Shown: piece by piece, positions 33,108 through 42,275 of the stretch | Layout: each line of letters opens with the position of its first letter | Numbering within the stretch: position 1 is the first letter of the stretch | From: Halodesulfovibrio sp. | GTDB lineage: Bacteria > Desulfobacterota > Desulfovibrionia > Desulfovibrionales > Desulfovibrionaceae | NCBI RefSeq assembly: GCF_025210605.1 | Contig: NZ_JAOARI010000012.1 | Location: 1 to 55,307 of the forward strand | Direction of reading: 5' to 3' | Length of the DNA stretch: 55,307 nucleotides | Notes under the pieces: generated by a model | What the model was told of the DNA's origin: nothing | The model's input: the letters and a program-made list of their open reading frames with translations, nothing else | The model's database searches: none | Program-made: the position numbers and the translations under genes

Positions 33108-36100
33108 CTACAACAGCGTAAGCTGTGTTTCTTTGTGCTTCTTTTTTGCCTTTAAAGCAGAATGCATAAGCCCGTCATTTGGTAAATCTTGTAAGAACCG
33201 TGACGGTGCAAGGTGAACAGTGCGTCCGTAGATCATGCGTTTTGTTGAATGGCTCATGAACAATAACTGCTCTGCACGAGTCATTGCCACATAAAGCAGG
33301 CGTCGCTCTTCTTCGATATCATGATGCTCAAGCATACCTTTGGGCGTTCCTGTCAGTGTGTCCATTCCGCAGTATGGCAAAATACCGTCTTCAAGGGCAG
33401 GTAAAAATACCGCTTTAAATTCAAGTCCCTTAGATGCGTGCATGGACATAATCTGCACCTTTTCACTTTTTTGGCGCACCAAATCAAGCTCTGTTTGCAG
33501 ATTAATCCAGTTTAATAACCCAGCCCAGCCTTTGTGCTCTTTGTATTGCTTTACAAGCTGCTTAAAGGCGGTTGATTTCCAGAACAGACGGTCAAACGGC
33601 GGGATATCTTCTAAATATACAGCGATAGATTGAGGACCTTTTGCCAGCACGGAGTCAGGGCACTGTATCTGTTCCTCTCCTTCTTTACTGGCAATGCCGA
33701 CAAAGCGCCCAGCGGCAGCAAGAATAAGCTCAATACGCGGGTCTACCCAGAATGCTTCCTGTTCCGGAACAGCACAAGGAATCCCCAATCTGTTGAGCGT
33801 TTGACTGAGTACAGGAATGAGTGCCTTAAAGCGGACAAGGATAGCAATGTCACCGGGAGAAAGTTCACCACCGAGTAGACGTTCCTGCTTGTTATCCTGC
33901 AAAGAATGACTGGTTTGTCCAAGCAGACCGCGAAGCTGTTCACCAATCCATGATGCTTCTGCTTCGGAGGTCGGTGCTTCAAACATGCGGACTTCGGCAG
34001 CTACATTTTTTTTCGCTTCAATGGGCTGTGCTTTTCGCGCTGGCTGCATGAGAGCGCTGGCGTAATCGACAATTTGCTGCGCGGAACGATAGTTCTCTGA
34101 TAACTGGATCGTGTTTAGTGACGGGAGTTCTTGCATAAGAAATTCTTGCACACCGCCATGAGCACCACGGAATCCGTAGATAGATTGATCGGGGTCACCT
34201 ATGCCGAAAAAGCCTTGCCCGTGCTGGTTGTCCTGAGACACAAGCTCGCTGACCACAGCCAGTTGCAGTGGGGATAAATCTTGAATTTCATCGACCAGAA
34301 CATTCGTCCACGGGCGCACAAAAACATTATTAGTCAATGATTCGAGCCAGAACTCTAACAGATCAGTGTAATCTGCGAGATTCCACGAATCTTTTAAGTG
34401 CGAGTAATTTTCATACGCAGATTGGAATTCCAGCGGGCATGGTTCCATGCGCTCACGGCAAAGTGAAATTGTTTCCCACGCTTTTTTACTCTGCTGTTTA
34501 GTTGCTTCTGCATTGGCTTCTTCAAACACTCTTTTAGAACCTTCTTCAGAGAGCAAGGTTGGTGCGTCTGAATATGAGCTTTGCCAATATTCAAAGGCAA
34601 GTCCGTGCAAGGTGTCAGCGCGGGGGATAGAAACTGCGTTTTGAATGGAGTCTGCCAGACGGGTGGTTAATTCTTTTGCAGCGCGGCGTGTAAACGTCAG
34701 GGCAAGAATTTGTCGTGCCTGTACCCCAGAGCTGAGCAGGTATGCTATTCGTCCTACAAGGGTGCGAGTTTTTCCCGTGCCGGGTCCCGCCATAACCAAC
34801 AGCGGATCAGGTGTTGATGTGATGGCACGTTGCTGTGACTCGTTATACACAATGCCTTCAGACTGTTCTTGACGCTGCTGCACTGCTGTATTGAATACTG
34901 GGAGTGATGATGCTTCTTCTTCCGGTGTCAGCCCGCTAATTTTTTCCGGCACATCAATCAAGCTTTTGCCGTGTTTGAATTCGTTACGTTCCTTTTGTGA
35001 AAAAACGCGAACTACGCCGTATTCACCATCAAAACCGGGTTGTCTGAGCACTTCACCTTTACGCATTCTGCTCACAGCTTCTGCAAGAAGAGGATGCACC
35101 TTGCGGATATCTTCTTCCGGCACATCGCGCAGAATTGTCATTTCAGAACCCAAAGAATGAATCGCTTCTGCATAGAGCGTCATAACTTTTTTGGTTTTTG
35201 CCCCTACTCCAAGTACTTCTCCCATAAGTTCGGGAAGCGGAATGAGTGAGCTGTAGTCGCCTGCCTTTGAAGGCTGTTCAGGTGTATCTCTGTCCGCAAG
35301 AGAAAGAACGCGGTGTAATACTCCAACAGTCAGAGGCTTGCCGCAGACAGGACAAATGCCGTCGCGTGTAAGTGTTTCGCGAGGCTCCATGACGACATTG
35401 CATTTGCGATGCCCATCAAGGTGATATTTTCCTTCTTCCGGGAAAAATTCCATTGTTCCTAAAAAGTTATGCCCTAACCCTTCGCCGCGTAGACTCCGGT
35501 ACATTCCTTCATATGAGATATCCCCAGCAAAAAGGTTGCATTCACGCCCCAGTTTGTCACCAGAGTGGGCATCAGAGTTTGAAACAAGTGTGAATCTGTC
35601 CAACGCGCTCCATAACCAGTTCATTTCAGGGTCGGAAGAAAGCCCTGTTTCCAGAGCGAAAATTTCAGAAGCATAATCCCCATAGCATTCTTCAATAGTA
35701 TCAAACCCCGATTTAGAGCCGAACAGTGAGAACCATGGAGTCCAGATATGCGCAGGAATTAAGAACGCAAGCGGGTGGGTTTCGAGGACAAGGTCAAGAA
35801 TATCGCGTGAATCCATTCCGAGAATCGGGCGACCGTCTGAAGTGATGTTACCTATTTCGCCAAGGCGGTTACTGAATTTTCTGGCAGCTTCGAAGGTTGG
35901 CATGAAAACAAGGTTATGCACCTTACGTACCTTGCCGCCGCGCTTATAAATGGAGCTGATCTCGCCTTGCAGCATGAACAGAGATCGACCATGCATAGCT
36001 GTTTCGTCGAAACGTGGAATCTCTTTTCCGAGTTCCGCAGTTTCTTTTAATCGGAATAAACCGCTCTGGCTGTCTTCAACAAGCTGATCTTCTAACTCAT

Positions 36101-36251
36101 CTAACCATTCAGGGTGGGTACAATCACCAGTGCCCAGAACGTCCAGTCCTTTTACTTCCGCCCAAGCCGAAAGATGGCGCGGTGTCAATTTTTTGCTGGT
36201 TGCACGGGAAAAGCGGGAATGAATATGCAAGTCTGCGCGAAATTGTTTCAT
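33108..36251 (-). CDS. Endonuclease Q-like PHP domain fused to a UvrD-type helicase, 1047 aa
   Basis: Two complete enzymes in one chain. Residues 1 to about 425 match endonuclease Q: PHP metal motifs (ADLHIHSRFSRATSK, GTGDCTH, IPAHIWTPW, SNSDAHS), the zinc-finger region around ICPVCGKPLTVGVLHR (C-x2-C near 298), and the tail PLPELMGEVLGVG...PGFDGEYGVVRVF. EndoQ nicks 5' of deaminated bases. Residues about 470-1047 are a superfamily-1A helicase: Walker A AGPGTGKT (about 488), VDEIQDLSPLQ (about 649), GDPDQSIYGFRGA, SENYRSAQQIVDYA, MSMHASKGLEF and EERRLLYVAMTRAEQLL (about 977). It probably incises and then unwinds damaged DNA. It heads a gene array with cbiR 12 bp downstream. The ribosome-binding site is AGGAA. 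Confidence 0.9.
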   Translation of the reverse strand: MKQFRADLHIHSRFSRATSKKLTPRHLSAWAEVKGLDVLGTGDCTHPEWLDELEDQLVEDSQSGLFRLKETAELGKEIPRFDETAMHGRSLFMLQGEISSIYKRGGKVRKVHNLVFMPTFEAARKFSNRLGEIGNITSDGRPILGMDSRDILDLVLETHPLAFLIPAHIWTPWFSLFGSKSGFDTIEECYGDYASEIFALETGLSSDPEMNWLWSALDRFTLVSNSDAHSGDKLGRECNLFAGDISYEGMYRSLRGEGLGHNFLGTMEFFPEEGKYHLDGHRKCNVVMEPRETLTRDGICPVCGKPLTVGVLHRVLSLADRDTPEQPSKAGDYSSLIPLPELMGEVLGVGAKTKKVMTLYAEAIHSLGSEMTILRDVPEEDIRKVHPLLAEAVSRMRKGEVLRQPGFDGEYGVVRVFSQKERNEFKHGKSLIDVPEKISGLTPEEEASSLPVFNTAVQQRQEQSEGIVYNESQQRAITSTPDPLLVMAGPGTGKTRTLVGRIAYLLSSGVQARQILALTFTRRAAKELTTRLADSIQNAVSIPRADTLHGLAFEYWQSSYSDAPTLLSEEGSKRVFEEANAEATKQQSKKAWETISLCRERMEPCPLEFQSAYENYSHLKDSWNLADYTDLLEFWLESLTNNVFVRPWTNVLVDEIQDLSPLQLAVVSELVSQDNQHGQGFFGIGDPDQSIYGFRGAHGGVQEFLMQELPSLNTIQLSENYRSAQQIVDYASALMQPARKAQPIEAKKNVAAEVRMFEAPTSEAEASWIGEQLRGLLGQTSHSLQDNKQERLLGGELSPGDIAILVRFKALIPVLSQTLNRLGIPCAVPEQEAFWVDPRIELILAAAGRFVGIASKEGEEQIQCPDSVLAKGPQSIAVYLEDIPPFDRLFWKSTAFKQLVKQYKEHKGWAGLLNWINLQTELDLVRQKSEKVQIMSMHASKGLEFKAVFLPALEDGILPYCGMDTLTGTPKGMLEHHDIEEERRLLYVAMTRAEQLLFMSHSTKRMIYGRTVHLAPSRFLQDLPNDGLMHSALKAKKKHKETQLTLL

Positions 36252-36744
36252 GGAGCAATATTCCTGACATAACGTCGGTAAATGGCGAATGAGGATCAGG
36301 CAGGCATCAAAGACATGTGCTTTTGTTCTGCTGTAAAAAAGCGAAAAGCTTTTTCTTCAACAGTTCGAAAACATAGTGTTTTAATGCAAAATTACGATAC
36401 TGCCAGTAAAGAATTGAAAGAAGTTGGAAGGCTGGCAACACCGTAGACAAAAAATTCCTGTCTTTACCTGTATCAGAGGAATACTTGCGAGACAATTACG
36501 CAACTGATTCGCTTTTCATTAATTATTGTAGCGCAAAAAAGAGTCAGAGTGCATGCAGAGAGCTTTGTACCTTTGCTGATTTTTTTGCCAGTAAGATACT
36601 AAAAACAAATAATCATCAAAAACAGTGTTAGTGAGCTGCACCGTTACTTGCTGCGCTTAAGCGTTCGAAAATGTTGAATAGTTTGCAAATGATAAGATTG
36701 CGAAAGTGGAAGGGAGTGGTATCGCAGGGAAAGAACATCAGGCA
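36252..36744. other. Gene-free region upstream of the EndoQ-UvrD gene
   Basis: I see no gene or RNA in this AT-rich stretch. A 10-bp palindrome CGCTTAAGCG (about 36655-36664) is the only symmetrical feature. A 62-codon minus-strand frame (36307-36495) has no ribosome-binding site. It must contain the promoter of the EndoQ-UvrD gene. Confidence 0.35.
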
Positions 36745-36779
36745 TAAAAAAAGCTTACAGAGTTATCTGTAAGCTTTTG
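36745..36779 (-). terminator. Terminator of tRNA-Ala
   Basis: AGCTTACAG / CTGTAAGCT stem with a T-run on the minus strand, 11 bp past the tRNA 3' end. Confidence 0.88.
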
Positions 36780-36789
36780 ATAATCAATG

Positions 36790-36865
36790 TGGTGGAGCTA
36801 AACGGGGTTGAACCGATGACCTCTTGACTGCCAGTCAAGCGCTCTCCCAACTGAGCTATAGCCCC
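36790..36865 (-). tRNA. tRNA-Ala (anticodon GGC)
   Basis: A 76-nt cloverleaf with encoded CCA. The acceptor stem GGGGCTA / TAGCTCC contains the G3-U70 pair that marks tRNA-Ala. The anticodon stem CTTGA / TCAAG has loop CTGGCAG, anticodon GGC. The T-loop is GGTTCAACCCC. It has its own promoter and terminator. Confidence 0.97.
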
Positions 36866-36882
36866 ACATCGTGAAGACGGTG

Positions 36883-36910
36883 TTTATCGGACTAGAGCCC
36901 TCTTTGTCAA
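36883..36910 (-). promoter_or_regulatory. Promoter of tRNA-Ala
   Basis: On the minus strand TTGACA (36905-36910), a 16-bp spacer and GATAAA (36883-36888), with an AT-rich upstream stretch. The -10 box ends 17 bp before the tRNA. Confidence 0.7.
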
Positions 36911-37079
36911 TATGAAATAGTAAAAAAACTACGATGCTAATTAATCAAGCTCAATAATGCTAATATGTGGTACAACGCAGCAAAGTTCAAAAAAAATGAA
37001 AAAAGCGTAAAGGCAAATCCATCCTTGCCGATATGCTTAGTAACTAAAGACGTTTTACTACCTACAGGGATAACCTCCC

Positions 37080-37118
37080 AAAAAAAGGCGACCAGTTGCG
37101 AGGTCGCCTTTTTTTGGG
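37080..37118 (-). terminator. Terminator after the 157-aa gene
   Basis: AGGCGACC / GGTCGCCT stem with A- and T-runs of seven on either side, so it can work in both directions. Confidence 0.88.
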
Positions 37119-37150
37119 TCTATTGACTCATGCCCACATGAAAATGGGCG

Positions 37151-37624
37151 TTAATTCGGAAAAAGTCTCTGAAATATGAGATTGTATGTCGAACGGATAG
37201 AGAGCGCCAGCTTAAGCGTGATGTGCTCTCTACGACCGGAATCTTTGACAAGCTGATCTGCTAAGAAATCTGCTACAGTCGAAAAGTTCTTTGTACCGTG
37301 TTCTGCCAGCAGGGTATTATACACTTCAACACTTCTAAAGAGCGCTGTCGCGTTCCCTTTGGCATCTTTTTCCAATTTTTTCAGTTTACAGTAGCTTGAG
37401 AAATATTCTTCATAGTTATCTGGAAAAGACTGCTTTAGCGCAAGTTTCCAAAGCGCATAGAAAAGCGCCTTGAGCTCTTGCTTAGCTTTCTTTTTACGCA
37501 GAAAATGAAACTTCCCCAGTTCAAATACCACGAGTTCGTTGCTCACATCATACGTATCAAGCAGTGCATCAAGGTTTTCGAATAAATCGGATTCAGCGTA
37601 AGTAGTCTGCACTAACTGCACCAT
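37151..37624 (-). CDS. Hypothetical protein, 157 aa, coupled to the DEAD-box helicase
   Basis: I do not recognise this family. The protein is soluble, Lys/Leu-rich and mostly helical by composition (LRKKKAKQELKALFYALWKLALKQ; KLKKLEKDAKGNATALFRSVEVYNTLL), with no cysteine motif or signal. It begins 15 bp after the DEAD-box stop and ends at a strong terminator, so it is the second gene of that operon and may assist the helicase or bind RNA; that is inference. The ribosome-binding site is poorly spaced (AGG touching the ATG), so a start a few codons further in is possible. Confidence 0.7.
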   Translation of the reverse strand: MVQLVQTTYAESDLFENLDALLDTYDVSNELVVFELGKFHFLRKKKAKQELKALFYALWKLALKQSFPDNYEEYFSSYCKLKKLEKDAKGNATALFRSVEVYNTLLAEHGTKNFSTVADFLADQLVKDSGRREHITLKLALSIRSTYNLIFQRLFPN

Positions 37625-37639
37625 CCTGTAAGAATTAAG

Positions 37640-39211
37640 CTATGACTTTTCAGCACGCCCCTGTGTAGGTTTTTTACGGCTCGGACGAGTACGGCGTCGT
37701 TGCTGTTGTTGTCCTTGAGGTTTGCGCTTCCCCCTTTGGCTGCTGCCCTGATTCCGACCTTTTGCTGCTTCAGGTGCAGGCGGTGGCGTATGCAGGGTCT
37801 GCTGGTACAACTCATCAAGGAGTTGCGCAGCTAAAAGAAGCTGTTCGTCATCTTGAGAAAGTTCTTTAAGAAGTGGAACAAATCGCTTCATACGTTCTTT
37901 CTCAAGGTTGGTTTTACCGCGTAATTTACCTTCCAGCATTGCTGTCAGGCGCAATCCGGCTACCTTGGCAACGTCCTCGTCTGTTGGAGTCTCACGCTCC
38001 TGAAGAGAAATTTTGTAATAGTTGCCAATGCGTTCCAATTCCAGCTTCTGCATAATATCTACAAGAGAAATTACTTCGCCGCTGGCACCCGCACGTCCAG
38101 TACGGCCTGCACGGTGGATGTAGGATTCACGATCTTCTGGCGGTTCATACAGAATCACGTGTGAAAGTTCCGGAATATCAATACCGCGCGCTGCAACATC
38201 TGTTGCTACAAGGAAGCGTACACGCCCCTCGCGCAGTTTTGTGAGTACTTTTTCTCGTTTTGACTGGGACAAGTCAGCGGAAAGTTCGTCTGCATCATAC
38301 CCGAAGCCTTTGAGCACTGCGGTTACATAGTGCACGTTAGCTTTGGTGTTACAGAAGATAATGGCTGATGACGGGTTTTCCACCTCAAGCACACGCACCA
38401 GTACACGATCTTTGTCCATAGGCTTCGCATTATAGAATACATGCGGTGTGTCTACGACATGTACCTGTTGATGCGAAAGGCTCAGCATGGATGGCTTGTG
38501 CATAAATTCTCCGGCAAGCTGAATAACTCGCGGAGGGTAGGTTGCAGAAAGCAAAAATGTGGAACGGTTGCGCGGCAGGTGACCTTTGATTTCCACCATG
38601 TCGGGATAAAAACCGATGGAAAGCATTCTGTCCGCTTCATCAAATACGAGAATTCTGGTTTTAGAAAGGTTCAAAGTGTGACGGATAAGGTGGTCGAGTA
38701 CGCGACCGGGAGTGCCGATAACAACATGAGCACCCTTGCTTAGCTTATCTACCTGTTTGCCGTAGCCAACACCCCCGTAGACAGCGCAGGAGGTGATTCC
38801 GGTGTCTTTAAACAGCGTAGTGGCTTCGTATTCAACTTGCAGAGCCAATTCCCGTGTCGGCACGAGAACCAGCATCTGCGTAAAGTTTTTGGAAATATCT
38901 ACTCGCTCCAGCGCAGGAAGAAGATAGGTGCCTGTTTTACCGCTACCGGTGCGGGACTGCACCATGATGTCTCTACGAGCCAATTCGTACGGAATTGCAT
39001 GTGCCTGCACAGGCATAAGCTTATTCCACCCTGCACGGGTACAGGCTTCACGGATTGTTTCAGGAAGGTCTTCAAGCGTAATTGGTGGCAGCGCATCTTC
39101 TGGTTCAGTGATACCTGTAATCTCTGCGGCAATTCTGTCAGCAGGGTCTACAAATTTCTTTTGTTTTTTCGGTGCATCATCTGAAACGCTGTTGCGAGTT
39201 TCGTCTGTCAT
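37640..39211 (-). CDS. DEAD-box RNA helicase
   Basis: A 523-residue ATP-dependent RNA helicase of the RhlE/CsdA group. The helicase core (about 55-400) shows Q motif, motif I (SRTGSGKTGTY), PTRELALQ, GTPGRVLDHL, motif II (VFDEADRML), SAT, and motif VI (HRAGRTGRAG). An extra helical region follows. A disordered basic tail (about 470-523, RGKRKPQGQQQQRRRTRPSRKK) probably binds RNA. Likely roles are ribosome assembly, mRNA decay or cold adaptation. The start at 39211 follows AGGATG. It forms an operon with the 157-aa gene. Confidence 0.92.
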   Translation of the reverse strand: MTDETRNSVSDDAPKKQKKFVDPADRIAAEITGITEPEDALPPITLEDLPETIREACTRAGWNKLMPVQAHAIPYELARRDIMVQSRTGSGKTGTYLLPALERVDISKNFTQMLVLVPTRELALQVEYEATTLFKDTGITSCAVYGGVGYGKQVDKLSKGAHVVIGTPGRVLDHLIRHTLNLSKTRILVFDEADRMLSIGFYPDMVEIKGHLPRNRSTFLLSATYPPRVIQLAGEFMHKPSMLSLSHQQVHVVDTPHVFYNAKPMDKDRVLVRVLEVENPSSAIIFCNTKANVHYVTAVLKGFGYDADELSADLSQSKREKVLTKLREGRVRFLVATDVAARGIDIPELSHVILYEPPEDRESYIHRAGRTGRAGASGEVISLVDIMQKLELERIGNYYKISLQERETPTDEDVAKVAGLRLTAMLEGKLRGKTNLEKERMKRFVPLLKELSQDDEQLLLAAQLLDELYQQTLHTPPPAPEAAKGRNQGSSQRGKRKPQGQQQQRRRTRPSRKKPTQGRAEKS

Positions 39212-39332
39212 TGTACATCCTGTCAGTCAAACGGACTGTTAATTAGCAAAAATCGAAATTCCACAGCACACTATAGCAGCTGTAGTAACTTACTGCAACT
39301 TGCTGAAAAAATAGTTAATAAAGAATAGTGAG

Positions 39333-39980
39333 TTATGCCTTGGCAGCAAGAATAGCCAAAGCATTTACTGTGGCGGCGGCAAGAGGAGATCCACCCTTTC
39401 GTCCGCGAATGGTTATATAAGGAACAGTAGATTGTGCAAGAAGTATTTCTTTGGATTCAGCGGCATTAACGAATCCAACAGGCATTCCGACAATGAGAGC
39501 AGGAGGTGTCCCGCCATTTTCCAGATGCTGCATAAGGCGGATGAGAGCGGTTGGGGCATTGCCTATTGCCATAATGGAACCACCGATTTCCGGTGCTGCC
39601 GCATCCATGGCTGCCTGTGCCCGTGTGGAACCTGTTTCTTGTGCTTTTTGTACTACATCGGGACGATTAAGCAGGCACTGGGTAGAACATCCGAAAGGTG
39701 AGGTTCTGCGGACAGGAATGCCGGAGCGCGCCATTTCTGTATCGGTTAAAATTGTGCAGCCCTGCTGGATGGCATTCACACCTGCGGAAATTGCATCGGG
39801 ATGGATGATAATATGGTTGAGTAAATCAAAATCCGCAGTTGTATGAATCAGGCGGCGTGCAATCGTCCATTCATCACCGGCAAAAGGACGCGGCTCTGGA
39901 ACTTCACTGTCGATAATTTCAAAAGAACGCTGCTCGATATTATCTGGAGAAAAAAATGGTTGCAGTGATGTCTTAGTCAT
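39333..39980 (-). CDS. cbiC: Cobalt-precorrin-8 methylmutase
   Basis: Moves the C-11 methyl group to C-12, giving cobyrinate, in anaerobic corrin-ring synthesis. The 215-residue protein has the catalytic histidine in ARRLIHTTADFD, the TEMARSGI segment, and GMPVGFVNAAESKE with TIRGRKGGSPLAAATVNAL, all characteristic. The start at 39980 is preceded by AAGGA and overlaps the cbiA stop by 8 bp, so translation is coupled. An upstream extension to 40058 lies within cbiA and is not used. Confidence 0.94.
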   Translation of the reverse strand: MTKTSLQPFFSPDNIEQRSFEIIDSEVPEPRPFAGDEWTIARRLIHTTADFDLLNHIIIHPDAISAGVNAIQQGCTILTDTEMARSGIPVRRTSPFGCSTQCLLNRPDVVQKAQETGSTRAQAAMDAAAPEIGGSIMAIGNAPTALIRLMQHLENGGTPPALIVGMPVGFVNAAESKEILLAQSTVPYITIRGRKGGSPLAAATVNALAILAAKA

Positions 39981-41355
39981 GAAGAATCCTTGTTTGTAAG
40001 CAGGCATCAACAAAAGCTTTCGCAACAGAAGGTTGCGATGCAAAATGCAGATGCACATATGAACCGACTGTGTTTGCCGTTGTATAGCCGGATGTTGAGG
40101 TTGATGTGCCTTTTCTGTCAGTTACAGCATACAGGGATGTATACGCTTTTTCTTCTTCTGCAAATGAATAATGAAATTCGTGTCCGCGTGCGACAGTACC
40201 TTGTGATCCCAAAATTGAGTCAGCAGTGGTTGTTATTTCCCGATATCCGAGTGCGCTACGTTTTTTGCCCATGGTGCAATGCAGATTGAAAACACCACAC
40301 ATAGGGTAGGCTGCCTCTTCAGCTGTGATTGATTGTGTGAGGTACATAAACCCACCACACTCTGCATAAACCGGTTTACCGGAGTGTGAATATGCTTGGA
40401 TAGCTGAACGCATAGACGCATTAAGGCTGAGCCGTTCTGCATATAGCTCAGGATATCCCCCGGGCAAATATATTCCATCTATATCTTGAGGAAGTTTTTT
40501 GTCTTCAAGCGGAGAAAACGGCACTATCTCTGCTCCGTTTTCTTGTAACAAACGCAGGTTGTCAGAATAGCAAAAGCAAAATGCAGCATCACGGGCAACG
40601 GCTATGCGAACTATATGTTCTGTCTTTACAGAGGGATTGGCAACGGTAGTTGAGGCGACAGGCTCTGGCAAACTGAAAAGCAGTTGATCTAAATCGATAT
40701 TCTGTTCTGCCCAATCTGCAAGTTTACCGATCAGATCGGCGTTCAAAAAACCTTCTTCTGCTGTTATCAAGCCTAAGTGGCGGGATGGGAGCGTAATGTC
40801 ATCATTACGCGGCATGCAACCAATTAATGGTACAGAAGGGCAATATGTTTGCATTGCTTCACGAACAAGCGACTTGTGATTGTCGCTTCCAACCCTATTT
40901 GCAATGCACCCTGCAAAGTTGAGTTCAGAATCCAGCGTTGTAAAGCCGTGCGCAACAGCAGCAAATGATCGTGCCATTGATCGTCCGTCAATAACCAGTA
41001 GTACCGGTGCGTTCAACCATTTTGCTATTTCAGCAGTAGAGCCTGCGTCACTGCTGCCGCTTGCTCCATCAAAAAGTCCCATTACCCCTTCAACAATAGC
41101 GATGTCCGGTTTTCTCTCTGCCACTGTTTTTTGGTAGGAGTCGATACATATACTTTTTGAAAGCATCCATCCATCGAGATTAATACTGGCATTCCCCGTA
41201 ACGGCTTTATGCAGTCCGGGGTCAATAAAGTCCGGTCCACATTTGAACGGCTGCACCGTTAAGCCTCGACGGGTAAAAGCAGCCATTAAAGCAAGACTGA
41301 CGAGCGTCTTGCCACTCCCGCTTTGTGTCCCCCCAATTACAATTGTTTTTGCCAT
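39973..41355 (-). CDS. cbiA: Cobyrinate a,c-diamide synthase
   Basis: Amidates the a and c side chains of cobyrinate using glutamine and ATP. The 460-residue protein has a P-loop (GGTQSGSGKTLVSLALMAAF), the dethiobiotin-synthetase-like domain with VEGVMGLFDG, and a C-terminal class-I glutamine amidotransferase-like domain with the nucleophile in YAECGGFMYL and a late HEFHYS. The first gene of cbiA-cbiC. It directly follows the AT-rich region. I looked for a cobalamin riboswitch in the short upstream stretch and found none. Confidence 0.95.
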   Translation of the reverse strand: MAKTIVIGGTQSGSGKTLVSLALMAAFTRRGLTVQPFKCGPDFIDPGLHKAVTGNASINLDGWMLSKSICIDSYQKTVAERKPDIAIVEGVMGLFDGASGSSDAGSTAEIAKWLNAPVLLVIDGRSMARSFAAVAHGFTTLDSELNFAGCIANRVGSDNHKSLVREAMQTYCPSVPLIGCMPRNDDITLPSRHLGLITAEEGFLNADLIGKLADWAEQNIDLDQLLFSLPEPVASTTVANPSVKTEHIVRIAVARDAAFCFCYSDNLRLLQENGAEIVPFSPLEDKKLPQDIDGIYLPGGYPELYAERLSLNASMRSAIQAYSHSGKPVYAECGGFMYLTQSITAEEAAYPMCGVFNLHCTMGKKRSALGYREITTTADSILGSQGTVARGHEFHYSFAEEEKAYTSLYAVTDRKGTSTSTSGYTTANTVGSYVHLHFASQPSVAKAFVDACLQTRILHD

Positions 41356-42275
41356 ATATACTTTTCTCCAGAATTTTTATGAAAGTACTAATGAGTAGCG
41401 TTCTTGTTTAGTATCAGAAGTTCATCAGTGAAATCTTCCAGTAACTAAGAAAACAAAATTACGACTGAACTCTTTTGCTGTACACTAAATAGTAACTCTT
41501 TAGAAAATATGTAAGAAGTACATATAGTACGTAGTCATTAAAGATTGAGAGACTAACAAGGGTAATGCAACAACAAAGAGATAGTATAGAAATATATGAC
41601 ACCTTAATTTTGCATAATATTGTTTTAATATATACATGAAAAAAATTTTTCATATTGCATTTCATAATAGATAAACAAAGAAAAAATAACGAATATATAT
41701 ACTAATATGAGTTTTTATTCTCATTGAGCAATAAACTGATACTCCAAGTTTTTAACTACGGCTTTATTCAGCTAGTTGATAGAAAAATAAATATGTCTTT
41801 ATAAAAAGTAACATTTAGAAGTGTCAGGAATGTCTGTTTTTTTCTAGATAGAAAAAATATGTGGCTACATGGAACATCATATTTGGGTAAAAAAAAACTG
41901 TTCTAGTATTACAGAATATAAAATTGCATTAGTTTTTAAAAAGACAGACTAGTTATAGATATCACACTCATGTCTGGCATTTCTTCAACTGTACTATTAA
42001 CAGTTGTTATGCATTTTTGATGGTGGAAAAATGCAATTTGTCTTTGATGGTATTATAAAAAAAACTGTAAAAAATTCTATTGTGTGCATATGCAGTTCTG
42101 TAGTATGTCTACAGTGCATTTAACATAAGTTTATTAGCACTTATGTACGATTTAGTAGTTGTTTCAATTCGAAAATAAAATACGTAAATCGTCATCCAGT
42201 GACATCATTTTAAATATTTTTTCATTTTCTGGGTATAATACTTGTTCATTTAATGGATAGGAGGGGTAGTTTTAC
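41356..42275. other. Long AT-rich gene-free region upstream of the mucR-like gene
   Basis: About 920 bp with much lower GC than the flanks and no supported gene. A 68-codon minus-strand frame (41459-41665) has no ribosome-binding site and is probably chance. A -10 box TATAAT (42234-42239) near the right end serves the MucR-like gene. MucR proteins bind AT-rich DNA, so this may be a regulatory landing area; that is inference. Confidence 0.45.
42234..42239 (+). promoter_or_regulatory. -10 box of the mucR-like gene
   Basis: A perfect TATAAT without a good -35 partner at 16-18 bp. The implied leader is about 30 nt and includes AGGAGGGG (42259-42266). Confidence 0.5.

Noticed and set aside
41356..41460. 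Cobalamin riboswitch upstream of cbiA
   Set aside because: I looked for the conserved B12-box on the minus strand and found no match; the leader is also short.
41459..41665. 68-codon minus-strand reading frame in the AT-rich region
   Set aside because: No ribosome-binding site, composition typical of AT-rich chance frames, no family features.
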